A stretch of 64,000 nucleotides of DNA, taken from assembly GCF_037975245.1 (NCBI RefSeq), contig NC_092569.1, forward strand, positions 15,102,501-15,166,500, written 5' to 3'. A program made the position numbers and the translations under genes. This stretch comes from Apostichopus japonicus. Lineage: Eukaryota > Echinodermata > Holothuroidea > Aspidochirotida > Stichopodidae. The notes beneath the pieces were generated by a model that did not search any database, was not told the origin of the DNA, and saw nothing but the letters and a program-made list of their open reading frames with translations. Below are positions 61,301 to 64,000 of this stretch, piece after piece (position 1 is the stretch's first letter; every line of letters begins with the position of its first letter).

Positions 61301-62747
61301 AAATTTTCAGTTGACAAATGTAACGCTAATATTTCGATACTGTCAGATGTTTTGCTTTTGGTCAACGGTAATGGCAGAAATAACGACTAATCCAGACAAA
61401 CGTACTTTTACTTAAAATGAGAGACTCCAGCTAATACAACTAGAAGATGCCCCCCCCCCGACTTCTTTTTTTAACAATGTGAATGCTAATCAGCCAATTA
61501 TACATGACTATATTCAACTCGTAAATGATGTTTTGCTCAAAAATTTTCTAGGTATTAGATTAAATAACAAGAAAACAATTTTCTATGTGTTTGGATAATA
61601 CATTTGTCGGTCCTTCTGCTTATGATTCAACTTTTCTTTTTTGCTTACTGATTTTTTTTTAAATATGGACTACTTTATGGGCTGAATCATGGAGCTATGT
61701 TTAAAGCTCCATGGCTGAATCGAGACCTAAAATCTTCTATTGAAGCTACAACCCCCAAACTCCCTGCACGATCTTACTTACTTGGGTTATAAATGCCATA
61801 CAATTCAACTCTCATAGCGATGGCATTCTCCCAGGTATCTGGGAGAAAACGGACGAAGTTTACTTCATCTATGACGTCGATGCTGTTCACAACTTGGGTG
61901 GTACCGTCAAAATTTCCTCTGAACAACTGTGAGGTGCAAATAAACAAGTGGTCGAAGTGAATTTGGAAAGTGGTCGCCAAATGTGTCTATTCAAAGCTTA
62001 CAAGCATTAGACCATACATGTAAAAATGCAAAATGCAGCTAGAGAATATAATATTAAGATTGAGATAACAAAATACTTTTCTGATACCATGAAGTACGTC
62101 TGACTGTATTCCTCTTATAATGGTTTTATACAATGCTCACTTAGTTCCCAGTATCTCACAATGTTTAAAGGCAACATTCATGGATCATTTCAATTTGAAT
62201 AATCATATAACCATCATGCAAAAACAACACTGATGAATTGCATACATTTATTCAAATTTCATTGAAATTTCTCAACAGCTAAATGAGAAATATGCAATAG
62301 TTTAATAATTTTCTCACAACAAGAGACGTCAGGGGTGAAATGATCAAAGCCCTCAGAGGTGAAATGATCATAAGATTACAATGAGATGTGATATGTATTG
62401 ACCCCTGCATCAGTGAAGGACAGTGTATACATTCACATACAACACTTCATTTTACCCATAGCATTGTCTAATTCTCAGTGCCACTGTAATGCAGGATAGT
62501 GTTCTACATTCAACTATACTAGAACTAGAATAAAAGATAGGATAATAATGCTTTGCTCAATGTAACTTCTATTATCCTACCGCAATCTGTCCGTCCTTTT
62601 CCGCATATGTCCAGTTTGTCGCATTCATGCTGTGCTGGACGTAGAAGGTCGTCACGTAATTCTCGGTTCCGTCAGATTCCAAACGGCCTTCCACGGCCAC
62701 ACGCTTCAGGGTGATGGTGTCGGGTAGCTCAATTTGGAGGTAGTCAT
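25019..62747 (-). CDS. Giant secreted mosaic lectin gene, 36 coding exons, 5' partial
   Basis: Overall gene model; exons are listed separately. All 36 exons have AG acceptors and GT donors on the minus strand. Their lengths sum to 7,223 bases, which keeps one frame open to a TAA at 25019-25021 (about 2,407 residues). Domain order with residues counted from the first visible codon: F5/8C 1-102, TSP1 105-163 and 164-226, F5/8C 227-385, 389-508 and 519-692, CTLD 695-826, SUEL 829-928 and 929-1033, CTLD 1037-1166, F5/8C 1167-1320, Ig 1324-1418, SUEL 1421-1526, WxxW 1528-1618, SUEL 1621-1726, FTP 1728-1868, SUEL 1869-1982, 1985-2088, 2089-2197 and 2199-2306, PAN 2308-2407. Nearly all module boundaries are phase 1. 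There is no transmembrane segment and NxS/T sites are frequent, so the protein should be extracellular. I know no named protein with exactly this order. The adhesion or immune lectin role is inference. Upstream exons are missing. Confidence 0.88.
25701..25904 (-). CDS. Lectin gene exon 35: SUEL domain 8, C-terminal part
   Basis: Reads VLDTIRDTCTSLQNCTVASH, then SEPCIGTYKYLQVTYRC. DPC is EPC; the other landmarks are intact. NCT is a possible N-glycosylation site inside the central helix. Confidence 0.92.
26045..26505. repeat. Minisatellite, ~30-bp unit
   Basis: Units of the type GGTGTAGGGGTGCATGTGAACACTTCC-GTA, about 15 diverged copies. Lies in the intron between exons 34 and 35. Confidence 0.9.
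26919..27041 (-). CDS. Lectin gene exon 34: SUEL domain 8, N-terminal part
   Basis: Reads EDITLYACEDHDDLYLECPD, then RIIDANYGRLE, with intact YGR. The opening ITLYACE resembles SUEL 7 closely, which suggests that the last two SUEL modules arose from a late duplication. Phase 1-1. Confidence 0.9.
27949..28030 (-). CDS. Lectin gene exon 33: SUEL domain 7, C-terminal part
   Basis: A tiny 82-base exon reading VTQEQLTSSDPCPSIGTKYL, then QVSYKCE, which carries the DPC, KYL and final cysteine of the domain. Acceptor TTACAG/GTCACC. Easily missed because it lacks an ATG. Confidence 0.87.
28290..28612. repeat. Minisatellite, 33-bp unit, nine perfect copies
   Basis: Unit built from CAACAAACTACACAGGC and ACACTGCCACAATACA. 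The copies look identical, with a partial tenth. 33 is a multiple of three, so several frames stay open on both strands; I do not treat them as genes. In the intron between exons 32 and 33. Confidence 0.95.
29116..29363 (-). CDS. Lectin gene exon 32: SUEL domain 7, main part
   Basis: Reads GEITLYACEGLDRELSLTC, then ITDAFYGRNQVGSSS and AFCQDQRSCSLP. It runs past the central helix and ends in phase 0 (CCG/GTTAGT), a third intron position among the SUEL copies. Confidence 0.92.
30360..30512 (-). CDS. Lectin gene exon 31: degenerate SUEL domain 6, C-terminal part
   Basis: Reads VQSLCDNKVTCTVKADEYF, then SSCTTQKMQLEVNFNCK. The CxxxxxC helix and the last strand survive, while DPC and KYL are lost (SSC and MQL). 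With exon 30 this makes one SUEL copy that lacks both sugar-site motifs. Confidence 0.82.
30588..30800 (+). repeat. tRNA-derived SINE, family B
   Basis: Box A GTTAGCTCAGTGGTTAACGC opens the element; the box B region is deleted here (AAGGTCACTCCAAG). The body has GTTGTTGACAATT, ATCATGGACGTTAAATATGA and GACTTCGGTCAGC, and ends GAGTTCCTGCTTGCAGGAGG with an A-rich tail. Inside the intron between exons 30 and 31. Confidence 0.85.
31012..31255. repeat. Minisatellite, ~21-bp unit with TGATGTCA core
   Basis: About eleven units of GATGATGTCATATTTAGACT with variants. In the intron between exons 30 and 31. Confidence 0.9.
31363..31521 (-). CDS. Lectin gene exon 30: degenerate SUEL domain 6, N-terminal part
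   Basis: Reads FESSTQVCREEDLQIACFG, then IEIVSAEYKPSTTD and HWCPNEAS. Its position and cysteines match a SUEL first half, but the YGR motif is replaced by YKP. Flanked by CTACAG/GTAAT and GATT/GTGAG with correct phase. Confidence 0.8.
32181..32528 (-). CDS. Lectin gene exon 29: SUEL domain 5
   Basis: A single-exon SUEL preceded by a proline linker (LPQPPVKA). It contains IEGAFYGR, SLCKEQRNCDIDV and GDPCPGEYKYLEVEYSC, all intact. It is the longest exon after exon 10. Donor TCAG/GTAAG. Confidence 0.94.
33235..33438 (-). CDS. Lectin gene exon 28: F-type lectin (FTP) domain, second part
   Basis: Reads LDNFEVRIGNSSD, then NDLCGGAVVDALPGANVIFC, PGQFVSVQVPQQL and LKVCEVDVQF. G-(R/Q)-(Y/F)-VSVQxP and LxxCEVxVx close the F-type lectin fold. 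It completes exon 27 in phase 1. Confidence 0.87.
33538..33778 (+). repeat. tRNA-derived SINE, family B, fullest copy
   Basis: Has box A TAGCTCAGTGG, box B-like AGTTCGAGTCA, the full body and a (ATAC)n tail (33757-33775). The acceptor-like ends GAGT and ACTC-type bases can pair. Lies in the intron between exons 27 and 28, inserted next to a C-rich tract. Confidence 0.85.
34300..34518 (-). CDS. Lectin gene exon 27: F-type lectin (FTP) domain, first part
   Basis: Reads NFARFKPSNSSSLTAP, then YEPWWMVDLGAVYDINVVTV. PWWxVDLG is the hallmark of fucolectin/tachylectin-4/pentraxin-1 domains. After it the family normally has an NRxD segment for fucose binding; here the sequence is YTCDDAEQ, so that arginine is missing and the binding site may be changed. 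Confidence 0.85.
34966..35163 (-). CDS. Lectin gene exon 26: SUEL domain 4, C-terminal part
   Basis: Reads VLDTVKKNCDHKKNCRMNVQ, then SDPCPGEYKYLDIQFSC. All SUEL landmarks (CxxxxxC helix, DPC, KYL, final cysteine) are intact, so this copy could bind sugar. Donor ATACA/GTAAG. Confidence 0.93.
35621..35743 (-). CDS. Lectin gene exon 25: SUEL domain 4, N-terminal part
   Basis: Reads FERAVECDGEEMSISCKNDY, then HKAFYGRREEG. It breaks directly after the YGR strand in phase 1, the same place as exon 35's parent domain. The preceding intron is 1.5 kb of AT-rich DNA. Confidence 0.9.
35744..37262 (-). other. Intron between exons 24 and 25
   Basis: 1.5 kb, AT-rich, with the TTAGCTAGG repeat at its upstream end. 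No other coding segment seen. Confidence 0.7.
36990..37080. repeat. Short tandem TTAGCTAGGTTA repeat
   Basis: Six or so copies of TTAGCTAGGTTA/AGGTT, flanked on both sides by GCTAAACCCGGGTATG. Confidence 0.75.
37263..37461 (-). CDS. Lectin gene exon 24: mucin-2 WxxW domain, cysteine-rich part
   Basis: Reads MCLDPYEIDCRQASNG, then GRSCTLHGEGGIMCKQ and NCLDYEVRFNCPEG. C-xx-P-xx-I-x-CR and C-x-DYEVRFxC are the defining motifs of this extracellular domain found in gel-forming mucins and CILP. Acceptor TTTCAG/TCGGAG. Confidence 0.88.
37600..37972. repeat. Tandem duplication of about 186 bp
   Basis: CAGGTGAGGTTCCCATACTT to GAAACAGTTGTTACCCC occurs twice in direct order, units starting near 37602 and 37788. 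In the intron between exons 23 and 24. Confidence 0.92.
38173..38252 (-). CDS. Lectin gene exon 23: mucin-2 WxxW domain, N-terminal part
   Basis: A small 80-base exon reading GYDWTTWFNTDSPSDGVEEE. WTTWFNxDxPS is the signature of the mucin-2/CILP WxxW repeat family. It ends in phase 0 (TTG/GTAACT) and joins exon 24, which supplies the cysteines. Confidence 0.85.
38872..38945 (-). pseudogene. Decayed partial copy of SUEL exon 22
   Basis: Minus strand reads GDNNINCNGFHLYGNTHN against GDNYTICNGFPLYSNTTY in exon 22. The donor of the real exon (GCATTG/GTGAG) is GCATTCAATTAG here, so the splice site is lost. The adjacent intron text (CCTATCCCCnTA, TTCTGTTACTACAACC) is also shared. Confidence 0.8.
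39041..39200 (+). repeat. tRNA-derived SINE, family B, internally deleted
   Basis: Head GTGTTAGCTCAGTGGTTAAC with box B-like TTTCGAGTCAC, then a jump from GTTGTTGACAATTC to AAGCCAATGAGGCTTCTTCG, skipping about 60 bases of the body. It separates the decayed copy of exon 22 from the real exon. Confidence 0.82.
39278..39445 (-). CDS. Lectin gene exon 22: SUEL domain 3, degenerate C-terminal part
   Basis: Reads YRIEEQCNNKQHCMVYVSE, then GDNYTICNGFPLYSNTTYIC. The central CxxxxxC helix is recognisable, but the DPC and KYLxVxYxC hallmarks are gone. A decayed copy of its last bases lies about 0.4 kb downstream (38872-38945). Confidence 0.82.
39505..40330. repeat. AT-rich tandem repeat, ~174-bp unit, about five copies
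   Basis: The marker CAAGCTGCGTCCATTTTA starts at about 39563, 39737, 39910, 40084 and 40256. Each unit also has an A/T homopolymer stretch and TTTTTAGGAATTCCACT. In the intron between exons 21 and 22. Confidence 0.92.
40300..40385 (+). repeat. Dispersed element with GTGCTATATAAAT end
   Basis: Reads GTAAAGTGCTCTTGAACATG, a palindrome CATGCTTAAGCATG, then GAGTGCTATATAAAT and an ATA-rich tail. The minus strand at 43196-43270 has the same arrangement. This pattern is a common terminal sequence of dispersed repeats in animal genomes. Confidence 0.6.
40386..41448 (-). other. Intron between exons 21 and 22, upstream part
   Basis: AT-rich, one G tract near 40750; nothing else recognised. Confidence 0.6.
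41449..41601 (-). CDS. Lectin gene exon 21: SUEL domain 3, N-terminal part
   Basis: Reads ITCDDEVLTMECPYGEYIRV, then TFYGRLHNERC, the intact first half of a SUEL domain with YGR. It stops after DDHYPTG at a phase 1 donor, so this SUEL is split whereas SUEL 1 and 2 are not. Confidence 0.9.
42512..42802 (-). CDS. Lectin gene exon 20: immunoglobulin (I-set) domain
   Basis: A whole Ig fold in one phase 1-1 exon: IQCRAFGTPLPTLRWERDG with the B-strand cysteine and core tryptophan, then DDRGYYTCVAENEFGTDRKS with the Y-x-C motif. It is the only Ig domain of the visible gene and sits between a discoidin and a SUEL module. Confidence 0.92.
43196..43272 (-). repeat. Dispersed element with GCGCTATATAAAT end, second copy
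   Basis: Reverse strand: TTGTAAAGCACTTTGAGCAG, then GCGCTATATAAATATTAC and an (ATT)n tail. It pairs with the copy at 40.3 kb. Confidence 0.6.
43485..43629 (-). CDS. Lectin gene exon 19: discoidin domain 5, C-terminal part
   Basis: Reads VFTGNNDSNTIQLQYF, then FARFIRLVPLEWND and LRMEVFGCYLT, the usual closing strands and cysteine. The acceptor is TTCAG/GTTTTC. Phases are 0 and 1. Confidence 0.9.
43700..43915. repeat. Tandem duplication of about 120 bp
   Basis: TTACATCCTAATTATC to GATACGTNGCCCTTTNAAACACTTGCAA occurs twice, next to exon 19. Confidence 0.8.
44040..44298. repeat. Diverged tandem repeat, ~88 bp x 3
   Basis: CATATCTTAACCNATA, GTAAGNGTTCAT and AATNATTGCTTTATATTCAA recur three times. 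Confidence 0.7.
44299..44364 (+). repeat. SINE family B, 3' tail fragment with (ATAC)n
   Basis: Only the last part is present: GGCTTCTTCGCAAGTTCCTACCTGCAGG-like sequence followed by (ATAC)n. It ends about 30 bases from exon 18's splice donor. Confidence 0.7.
44398..44723 (-). CDS. Lectin gene exon 18: discoidin domain 5, first two parts fused
   Basis: Starts DCMLTFGLSDMTIDNDQLEV, then KWNARLNAPYGAWIASERD, FFQVDFQRVMRIRKLATQGH and YQLEYTVND. Like exon 10 it merges two parts in one exon. It ends DGADK at a phase 0 donor (AAG/GTGAGG). Confidence 0.92.
45480..45870. repeat. Tandem repeat, ~125 bp x 3, ending in TCTA runs
   Basis: Each unit: TGTCTATCTATCTGTC, TATTTAATCCTTTCTTGCC, CATCAGCAAANTCAGATGA. 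In the intron between exons 17 and 18. Confidence 0.8.
45972..46206 (-). CDS. Lectin gene exon 17: C-type lectin domain 2, C-terminal part
   Basis: Contains FWIGCVQTKNNTCRWRDG, then GGVRCIELSAEHNFAWDRAK and SFICQQ. The WIGL-like strand and final cysteines are conserved. There is no EPN/QPD triplet; AWD stands at the WND position. Confidence 0.9.
46655..47530. repeat. 115-bp tandem repeat containing the edge of exon 16
   Basis: Eight copies of CAGTGAGCTGCTTACATTTT, each followed by TCTATGAATCACTTACTTGT. The ACTTAC is a minus-strand GTAAGT donor. The 57 bases next to it are a copy of the 3' end of exon 16. Donor AC positions: 46730, 46835, 46954, 47069, 47184, 47299, 47414 and the real one at 47529. 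Confidence 0.93.
47531..47685 (-). CDS. Lectin gene exon 16: C-type lectin domain 2, N-terminal part
   Basis: Reads GECEAGWVKHDLRCIKAF, then DANDRCNELHGHLAGIPGD. It ends in phase 0 at CACAA/GTAAGT, unlike the phase 1 break inside CTLD 1. The last 57 bases of the exon plus its donor are copied seven more times in the following intron (46.66-47.53 kb). Confidence 0.9.
48525..48848 (-). CDS. Lectin gene exon 15: SUEL-type lectin domain 2
   Basis: A single-exon SUEL with intact hallmarks: LELSCPNEDDVLHVLRAMYGR, FCEGYHECKLPV, FGEDPCAGVFKYLDVDYEC. A short linker GLPVITDE leads into the next domain. Donor GAAT/GTAAGT, phase 1. Confidence 0.93.
49757..50056 (-). CDS. Lectin gene exon 14: SUEL-type lectin domain 1
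   Basis: A complete galactose/rhamnose-binding SUEL domain in one phase 1-1 exon: ANCPIGQVLNVTSADLGR, then DVCPQELVF, EIMQTACNGENECKM, FGYPCSQ and LYLNVSYSC. The family YGR is LGR here and DPC is YPC, so sugar binding may be altered. Cysteine spacing is conserved. Confidence 0.9.
50681..50704 (+). repeat. Poly(A) run in a small duplicated segment
   Basis: An A run, with ATATGAATAGT...TTGCATTGTAATGATAAAAT occurring both before (50622) and after (50730) it. Confidence 0.8.
50912..51202 (-). CDS. Lectin gene exon 13: C-type lectin domain 1, main part
   Basis: Contains GGHLATVTTEGEHNFL, FYFIGFDRRD (the WIGL equivalent), WQDGTLPDYAGWAEGYPTDN and a final FLFVCEY. The EPN or QPD triplet of sugar-binding CTLDs is absent (the site reads YPTDN), and the WND motif is GDW-TT. 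Calcium-dependent sugar binding is therefore doubtful and protein binding is possible. Confidence 0.9.
51528..51638 (-). CDS. Lectin gene exon 12: C-type lectin domain 1, N-terminal part
   Basis: Reads DRICPDGWTNYEYSCYKFER, then TYTDAQTHCASEG. This is the standard CTLD opening (C-P-x-GW, SCY, the A..xC helix). It is a phase 1-1 exon with donor GAAG/GTAAGC. Confidence 0.9.
51838..52082 (+). repeat. SINE family A, 5'-truncated body
   Basis: Starts GAGATGTCCATCGCTG and follows the body of the 7.35-7.8 kb copy through GGTATTGACCGCAGC and TCGAAACTAGGTCAG to CGCGAGTCTTCACACCC. The tRNA head is missing, as expected from incomplete reverse transcription. Lies upstream of exon 12, in the intron between exons 11 and 12. 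Confidence 0.8.
52770..52938 (-). CDS. Lectin gene exon 11: discoidin domain 4, C-terminal part
   Basis: Starts LLTGTTDADTVVRVELSED, then LTLRYLRIKSEVMTND and LRFEIYGCDAA, closing the fourth discoidin fold. The intron before it (52939-53677) is largely filled by a 21-bp minisatellite. Confidence 0.88.
53035..53590. repeat. Minisatellite, 21-bp unit, about 25 copies
   Basis: Unit GTGCTCTAGGTTGCTAACA plus CA, with CGGGATT and TATCTT variants. It fills most of the intron between exons 10 and 11. A minus-strand heptad frame (CVSNLEH) stays open because 21 is a multiple of 3. Confidence 0.95.
53678..54036 (-). CDS. Lectin gene exon 10: discoidin domain 4, first two parts fused
   Basis: A single 359-base exon covering what domain 2 splits over two exons. 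It starts VCFDSFEVSNSVFSDGQIT, passes EYARLLNP, FIQIDFEKRVTVTGLAMQG and FSLWFSEDDIQWYP, and ends SDNVT. Its donor ACG/GTAAGT is phase 0. Confidence 0.9.
54115..54480 (+). repeat. Dispersed repeat with AAGTGCCTTGCCCAAGGACA motif
   Basis: The motif at about 54396-54420 is a sequence I recognise as recurrent in repeats of marine animal genomes. The left part (CCAAGGCCCTCTCACATGAC) probably belongs to the same element; its ends are approximate. In the intron between exons 9 and 10. Confidence 0.5.
54530..54842. repeat. Minisatellite, 36-bp unit, about nine copies
   Basis: Unit TCTGACGTTTTGATACCAGC plus AGGGTCTGCTAGGGGG; a few copies are 35 bp through loss of one G. In the intron between exons 9 and 10. 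Confidence 0.95.
54913..55087 (-). CDS. Lectin gene exon 9: divergent discoidin domain 3, last part
   Basis: Opens DFLGNFEQDLYITNVLMNP and ends VTLFGCSAELP, equivalent to the LxGNxD and ELYGC landmarks of its sister exons. No ATG occurs early in the exon, so it is easily missed. Splice sites are TTCGCAG/GATTT and CAACAG/GTACTT, phase 0 to 1. Confidence 0.78.
55987..56201 (-). CDS. Lectin gene exon 8: divergent discoidin domain 3, first part
   Basis: Reads ACAMNSELAIASTTEV, then SSYVMVELTSFSKVTMVRT and NYYLGFQQNPKDLAYY. The strand pattern and the exon phases (1 to 0) match the discoidin middle exons, but the segment before the conserved beta strand is only about 33 residues, against 55-60 in domain 2. 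This copy has lost or reshaped its N-terminal loops, which usually form the ligand rim. Confidence 0.75.
55988..57549 (-). other. Introns around exons 7 and 8
   Basis: Apart from exons 8 and 7 this stretch holds a GGGGGAGG-rich tract (56750-56800) and a duplicated ATACCAGATAAAGTAGAAAT (56582, 56612). No further exon seen. Confidence 0.5.
57328..57481 (-). CDS. Lectin gene exon 7: discoidin domain 2, C-terminal part
   Basis: Starts TFLGNIDETGVVKTTFESP and ends LRAEIYGCFTPT, closing the second discoidin fold with the expected cysteine. The acceptor is GAACAG/ACTTTC and the donor CAACAG/GTGATT. Phases are 0 and 1. Confidence 0.9.
57550..57660 (+). repeat. tRNA-derived SINE, family B, head plus tail
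   Basis: Head GTGTTAGCTCAGTGGTTAAT with box B-like AGTTCGAGTCAC, then the element passes almost directly to (ATAC)n. The body is missing. In the intron between exons 6 and 7. Confidence 0.78.
58249..58454 (-). CDS. Lectin gene exon 6: discoidin domain 2, middle part
   Basis: Reads GKLCWEAAHENVTNGT, then YLQVDLLTPITLSMVGVQGG and WYNLSYTLDGNDWFMYEE. It has the same phase pattern (1 to 0) as exon 1. NVT and NGT are possible N-glycosylation sites. Confidence 0.9.
59019..59144 (-). CDS. Lectin gene exon 5: discoidin domain 2, N-terminal part
   Basis: Starts ECYEALGLFDYRIKDFQLSA and continues to HARLNVPAET, the classic opening of an F5/8C domain (C-xx-ALG, then the isaSS and ARLN segments). It is a short phase 1-1 exon. 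The missing first exon of discoidin domain 1 should look like this one. Confidence 0.88.
59797..59985 (-). CDS. Lectin gene exon 4: thrombospondin type 1 repeat (b)
   Basis: A second TSP1 module in its own phase 1-1 exon: WTAWTSW, CSISCGQQG, HRTRTC and a final GACG. It differs strongly from the first repeat, so the duplication is not recent. The acceptor is AATAG/TCGAT and the donor CGGAG/GTGAG. Confidence 0.9.
60055..60465. repeat. Diverged minisatellite, ~58-bp unit, about seven copies
   Basis: GATAAACTATCAGAGC, GAATGAGTAATGTCATGT and AAATTGTGGAATATATAA recur in order. In the intron between exons 3 and 4. Confidence 0.88.
60613..60789 (-). CDS. Lectin gene exon 3: thrombospondin type 1 repeat (a)
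   Basis: One TSP1 module in a phase 1-1 exon. It contains WTQWSSWSACSVTCGG followed by RTRTC and ends in RDCGTKPCP, giving six cysteines in TSP1 order. WTQWSSW fits the WxxWxxW C-mannosylation motif. TSP1 modules bind matrix glycans or partner proteins. Confidence 0.92.
60790..61781 (-). other. Intron between exons 2 and 3
   Basis: About 1 kb with a G tract near 61060 and a C tract near 61451; no coding segment seen. Confidence 0.6.
61782..61926 (-). CDS. Lectin gene exon 2: discoidin domain 1, C-terminal part
   Basis: Reads LFRGNFDGTTQVVNSI, then FVRFLPDTW and MRVELYG, the last strands of the discoidin fold, where RFxPxxWxxxxxxRxELYG is the family hallmark. Starts in phase 0 and ends in phase 1 at CCCAA/GTAAGT. 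The usual final cysteine of the domain is absent: the sequence is ELYGIYNP instead of ELYGC. Confidence 0.88.
62581..62747 (-). CDS. Lectin gene exon 1 seen: discoidin (F5/8C) domain 1, middle part
   Basis: The exon reads DYLQIELPDTITLKRVAVEG, then YVTTFYVQHS and NWTYAE, the typical middle of a coagulation factor 5/8 C (discoidin) fold. The acceptor is CTTAAG/ATGAC and the donor GCG/GTAGG. It starts in phase 1, so one base of its first codon and the N-terminal part of the domain come from an exon further right that I could not find. It ends in phase 0, as the matching exons of discoidin domains 2-5 do. Confidence 0.85.
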
Positions 62748-64000
62748 CTTAAGGAAAGAAAAATTAAGAATATGTCAAAACCCAACCTGTTGTACGTTGT
62801 CACCAGTTGCAGCAATGTTACCAAACACCTTGAATAATTCTACATACATGGAGATCAGCTGATCAAGCTAAGACACCCCCCTCTAGTTGTCCCTTCTACT
62901 GTCAATGGAGAACATTTTGGGTATCGAATCCCGAACCTCCCGATCCCTAGGCCTCATTGCTTCAAATGCCACTGCCTTTATCCACTTGACCACAGCATCG
63001 GTTTACTAAACTTAAAGACCAAATATGGAGGCAATTTTTGTTGTTGAGATTTTCCATTAATTTAGGAGTTTACATACCCATAATCAACATGTGTAAAAAA
63101 TAATCTTCGAAAACCTACTATAACCCATCAAAAACGACCACGAAAATGGACATTTTGGGTAGCCACGTGACATGAACCTCTGGAATGTCTGAAAACAGAG
63201 ATTGACCCAAAGGAGCCTCTGGTCACCGTGTGACGTCAAAGTTTGTATACCGCGAAAATCAAACGCTGATATAGGCACTGTTTGTACACAGATAGCGAAC
63301 AATTGTACTGTTTTTGACTTCCAATTTCGAGCGTTTGAAAAGCTGTTAGCTTAAAACAAGAACACATGAAGGTTAACAACAAGTTTTAAGACAATTATAA
63401 GCAGAAATTTTAGTAAAATTGCTTATTTTATTAGCAAAATGTCCACTCAAATGGAGGCATCTTTTACATAGCGTAGCGTCAATAGGTCCGTACGGTACAA
63501 TATACTTACATAGTACTTACTCGTTTTAATATACCAAAGTATACAAACACAGAAAAAGTATCCTGTCAATAAACAAATTTAGCAGTGAATATCCTAATCC
63601 ACGTTTCTTGTTCAATCCTGGGCGAAAAACTACCGTGAGTCTGTGTAATTCCATAGAGTTAGGTCTAGTTGGAACAGGCCTTGACCAGTACTAACATCCC
63701 ACAATCACAAGACAGTCACTAACGAAATAAAACGTCCAATCGCTACATACTACCGTTTTTATTCAACTCCTTGGACCATGCAGATGTCGGAATAAACAGA
63801 ACGGACAATATTACACATGTATCACGAACTCACGATACTGGAATACAACAAATGAAATAGATAAATCCTAACATGGCTATTTACACATGCTGTGAGCCAA
63901 CGCCGGCGAGAGTTGTAACTAACTACCGTACATGTACTAACAATGCTATACCCTTGGCACCGTATATATATACGGTCATCTCTTACAGTAAATATATTAC
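62748..64000 (-). other. Upstream of the first visible lectin exon
   Basis: Should contain intron sequence and possibly earlier exons. I find a tRNA-like element (62895-63003) and an 18-bp palindrome (63959-63976), but no discoidin N-terminal exon. Confidence 0.5.
62895..63003 (-). repeat. tRNA-derived SINE-like element (long-arm type)
   Basis: The reverse strand reads GATGCTGTGGTCAAGTGG (box A-like), then about 45 bases, then GATTCGATACC (box B-like), the spacing of Leu/Ser-type tRNA heads. Single copy in the window, so only tentative. Confidence 0.5.

Noticed and set aside
63834-63874. Minus-strand ATG followed by a short hydrophobic stretch (MLGFIYFICCIP) before a GTGAGT donor, as the lectin signal peptide exon
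   Set aside because: The donor would be phase 2 while the modules need phase 1, and the required discoidin N-terminal exon between it and 62747 was not found.

Overview
The window looks like nuclear DNA of a marine invertebrate animal, most likely a deuterostome such as an echinoderm; a sea cucumber is plausible, but the species cannot be fixed from sequence alone. Reasons: split genes with GT-AG introns, tRNA-derived SINEs, many micro- and minisatellites, a metazoan OST4 gene, and a very large mosaic lectin built from domains typical of secreted marine-invertebrate proteins (SUEL, discoidin, C-type lectin, F-type lectin, TSP1, mucin WxxW, PAN).

Layout. 1-20.9 kb has no gene I can support. 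It holds SINEs, a 183-nt purine tract (4.25 kb), a (TCTA)n array of about 1.25 kb (10.15-11.4 kb), a higher-order satellite (13.8-15.9 kb) with a 127-bp unit made of five ~25-bp monomers, an (AAT)n run and a 0.4-kb direct duplication (18.4-19.3 kb). At 21.57-21.69 kb on the plus strand is a 38-codon OST4 gene (oligosaccharyltransferase subunit 4), complete in one exon, with a 3'UTR intron and a poly(A) signal near 23.58 kb.

From 62.75 kb down to 25.02 kb the minus strand carries one gene. I traced 36 consecutive coding exons with splice sites and continuous phase: 7,223 coding bases, about 2,407 residues, ending in TAA. Its 5' end (signal peptide and the first part of discoidin domain 1) lies beyond the right edge or was not seen. 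Domain order: discoidin (F5/8C) 1, TSP1 x2, discoidin 2, 3 and 4, C-type lectin 1, SUEL 1 and 2, C-type lectin 2, discoidin 5, Ig, SUEL 3, mucin-2 WxxW, SUEL 4, F-type lectin (FTP), SUEL 5, 6, 7 and 8, PAN/apple. No membrane segment follows the last domain, so the product is probably secreted. Binding to cell-surface or mucus glycans, adhesion or immune recognition are inferred roles. The gene converges tail-to-tail with OST4.

The introns of the lectin gene are full of unrelated minisatellites and SINEs. Two repeats derive from the gene's own exons: an eight-fold 115-bp tandem copy of the 3' edge of a C-type lectin exon with its splice donor, and a decayed copy of the end of a SUEL exon.
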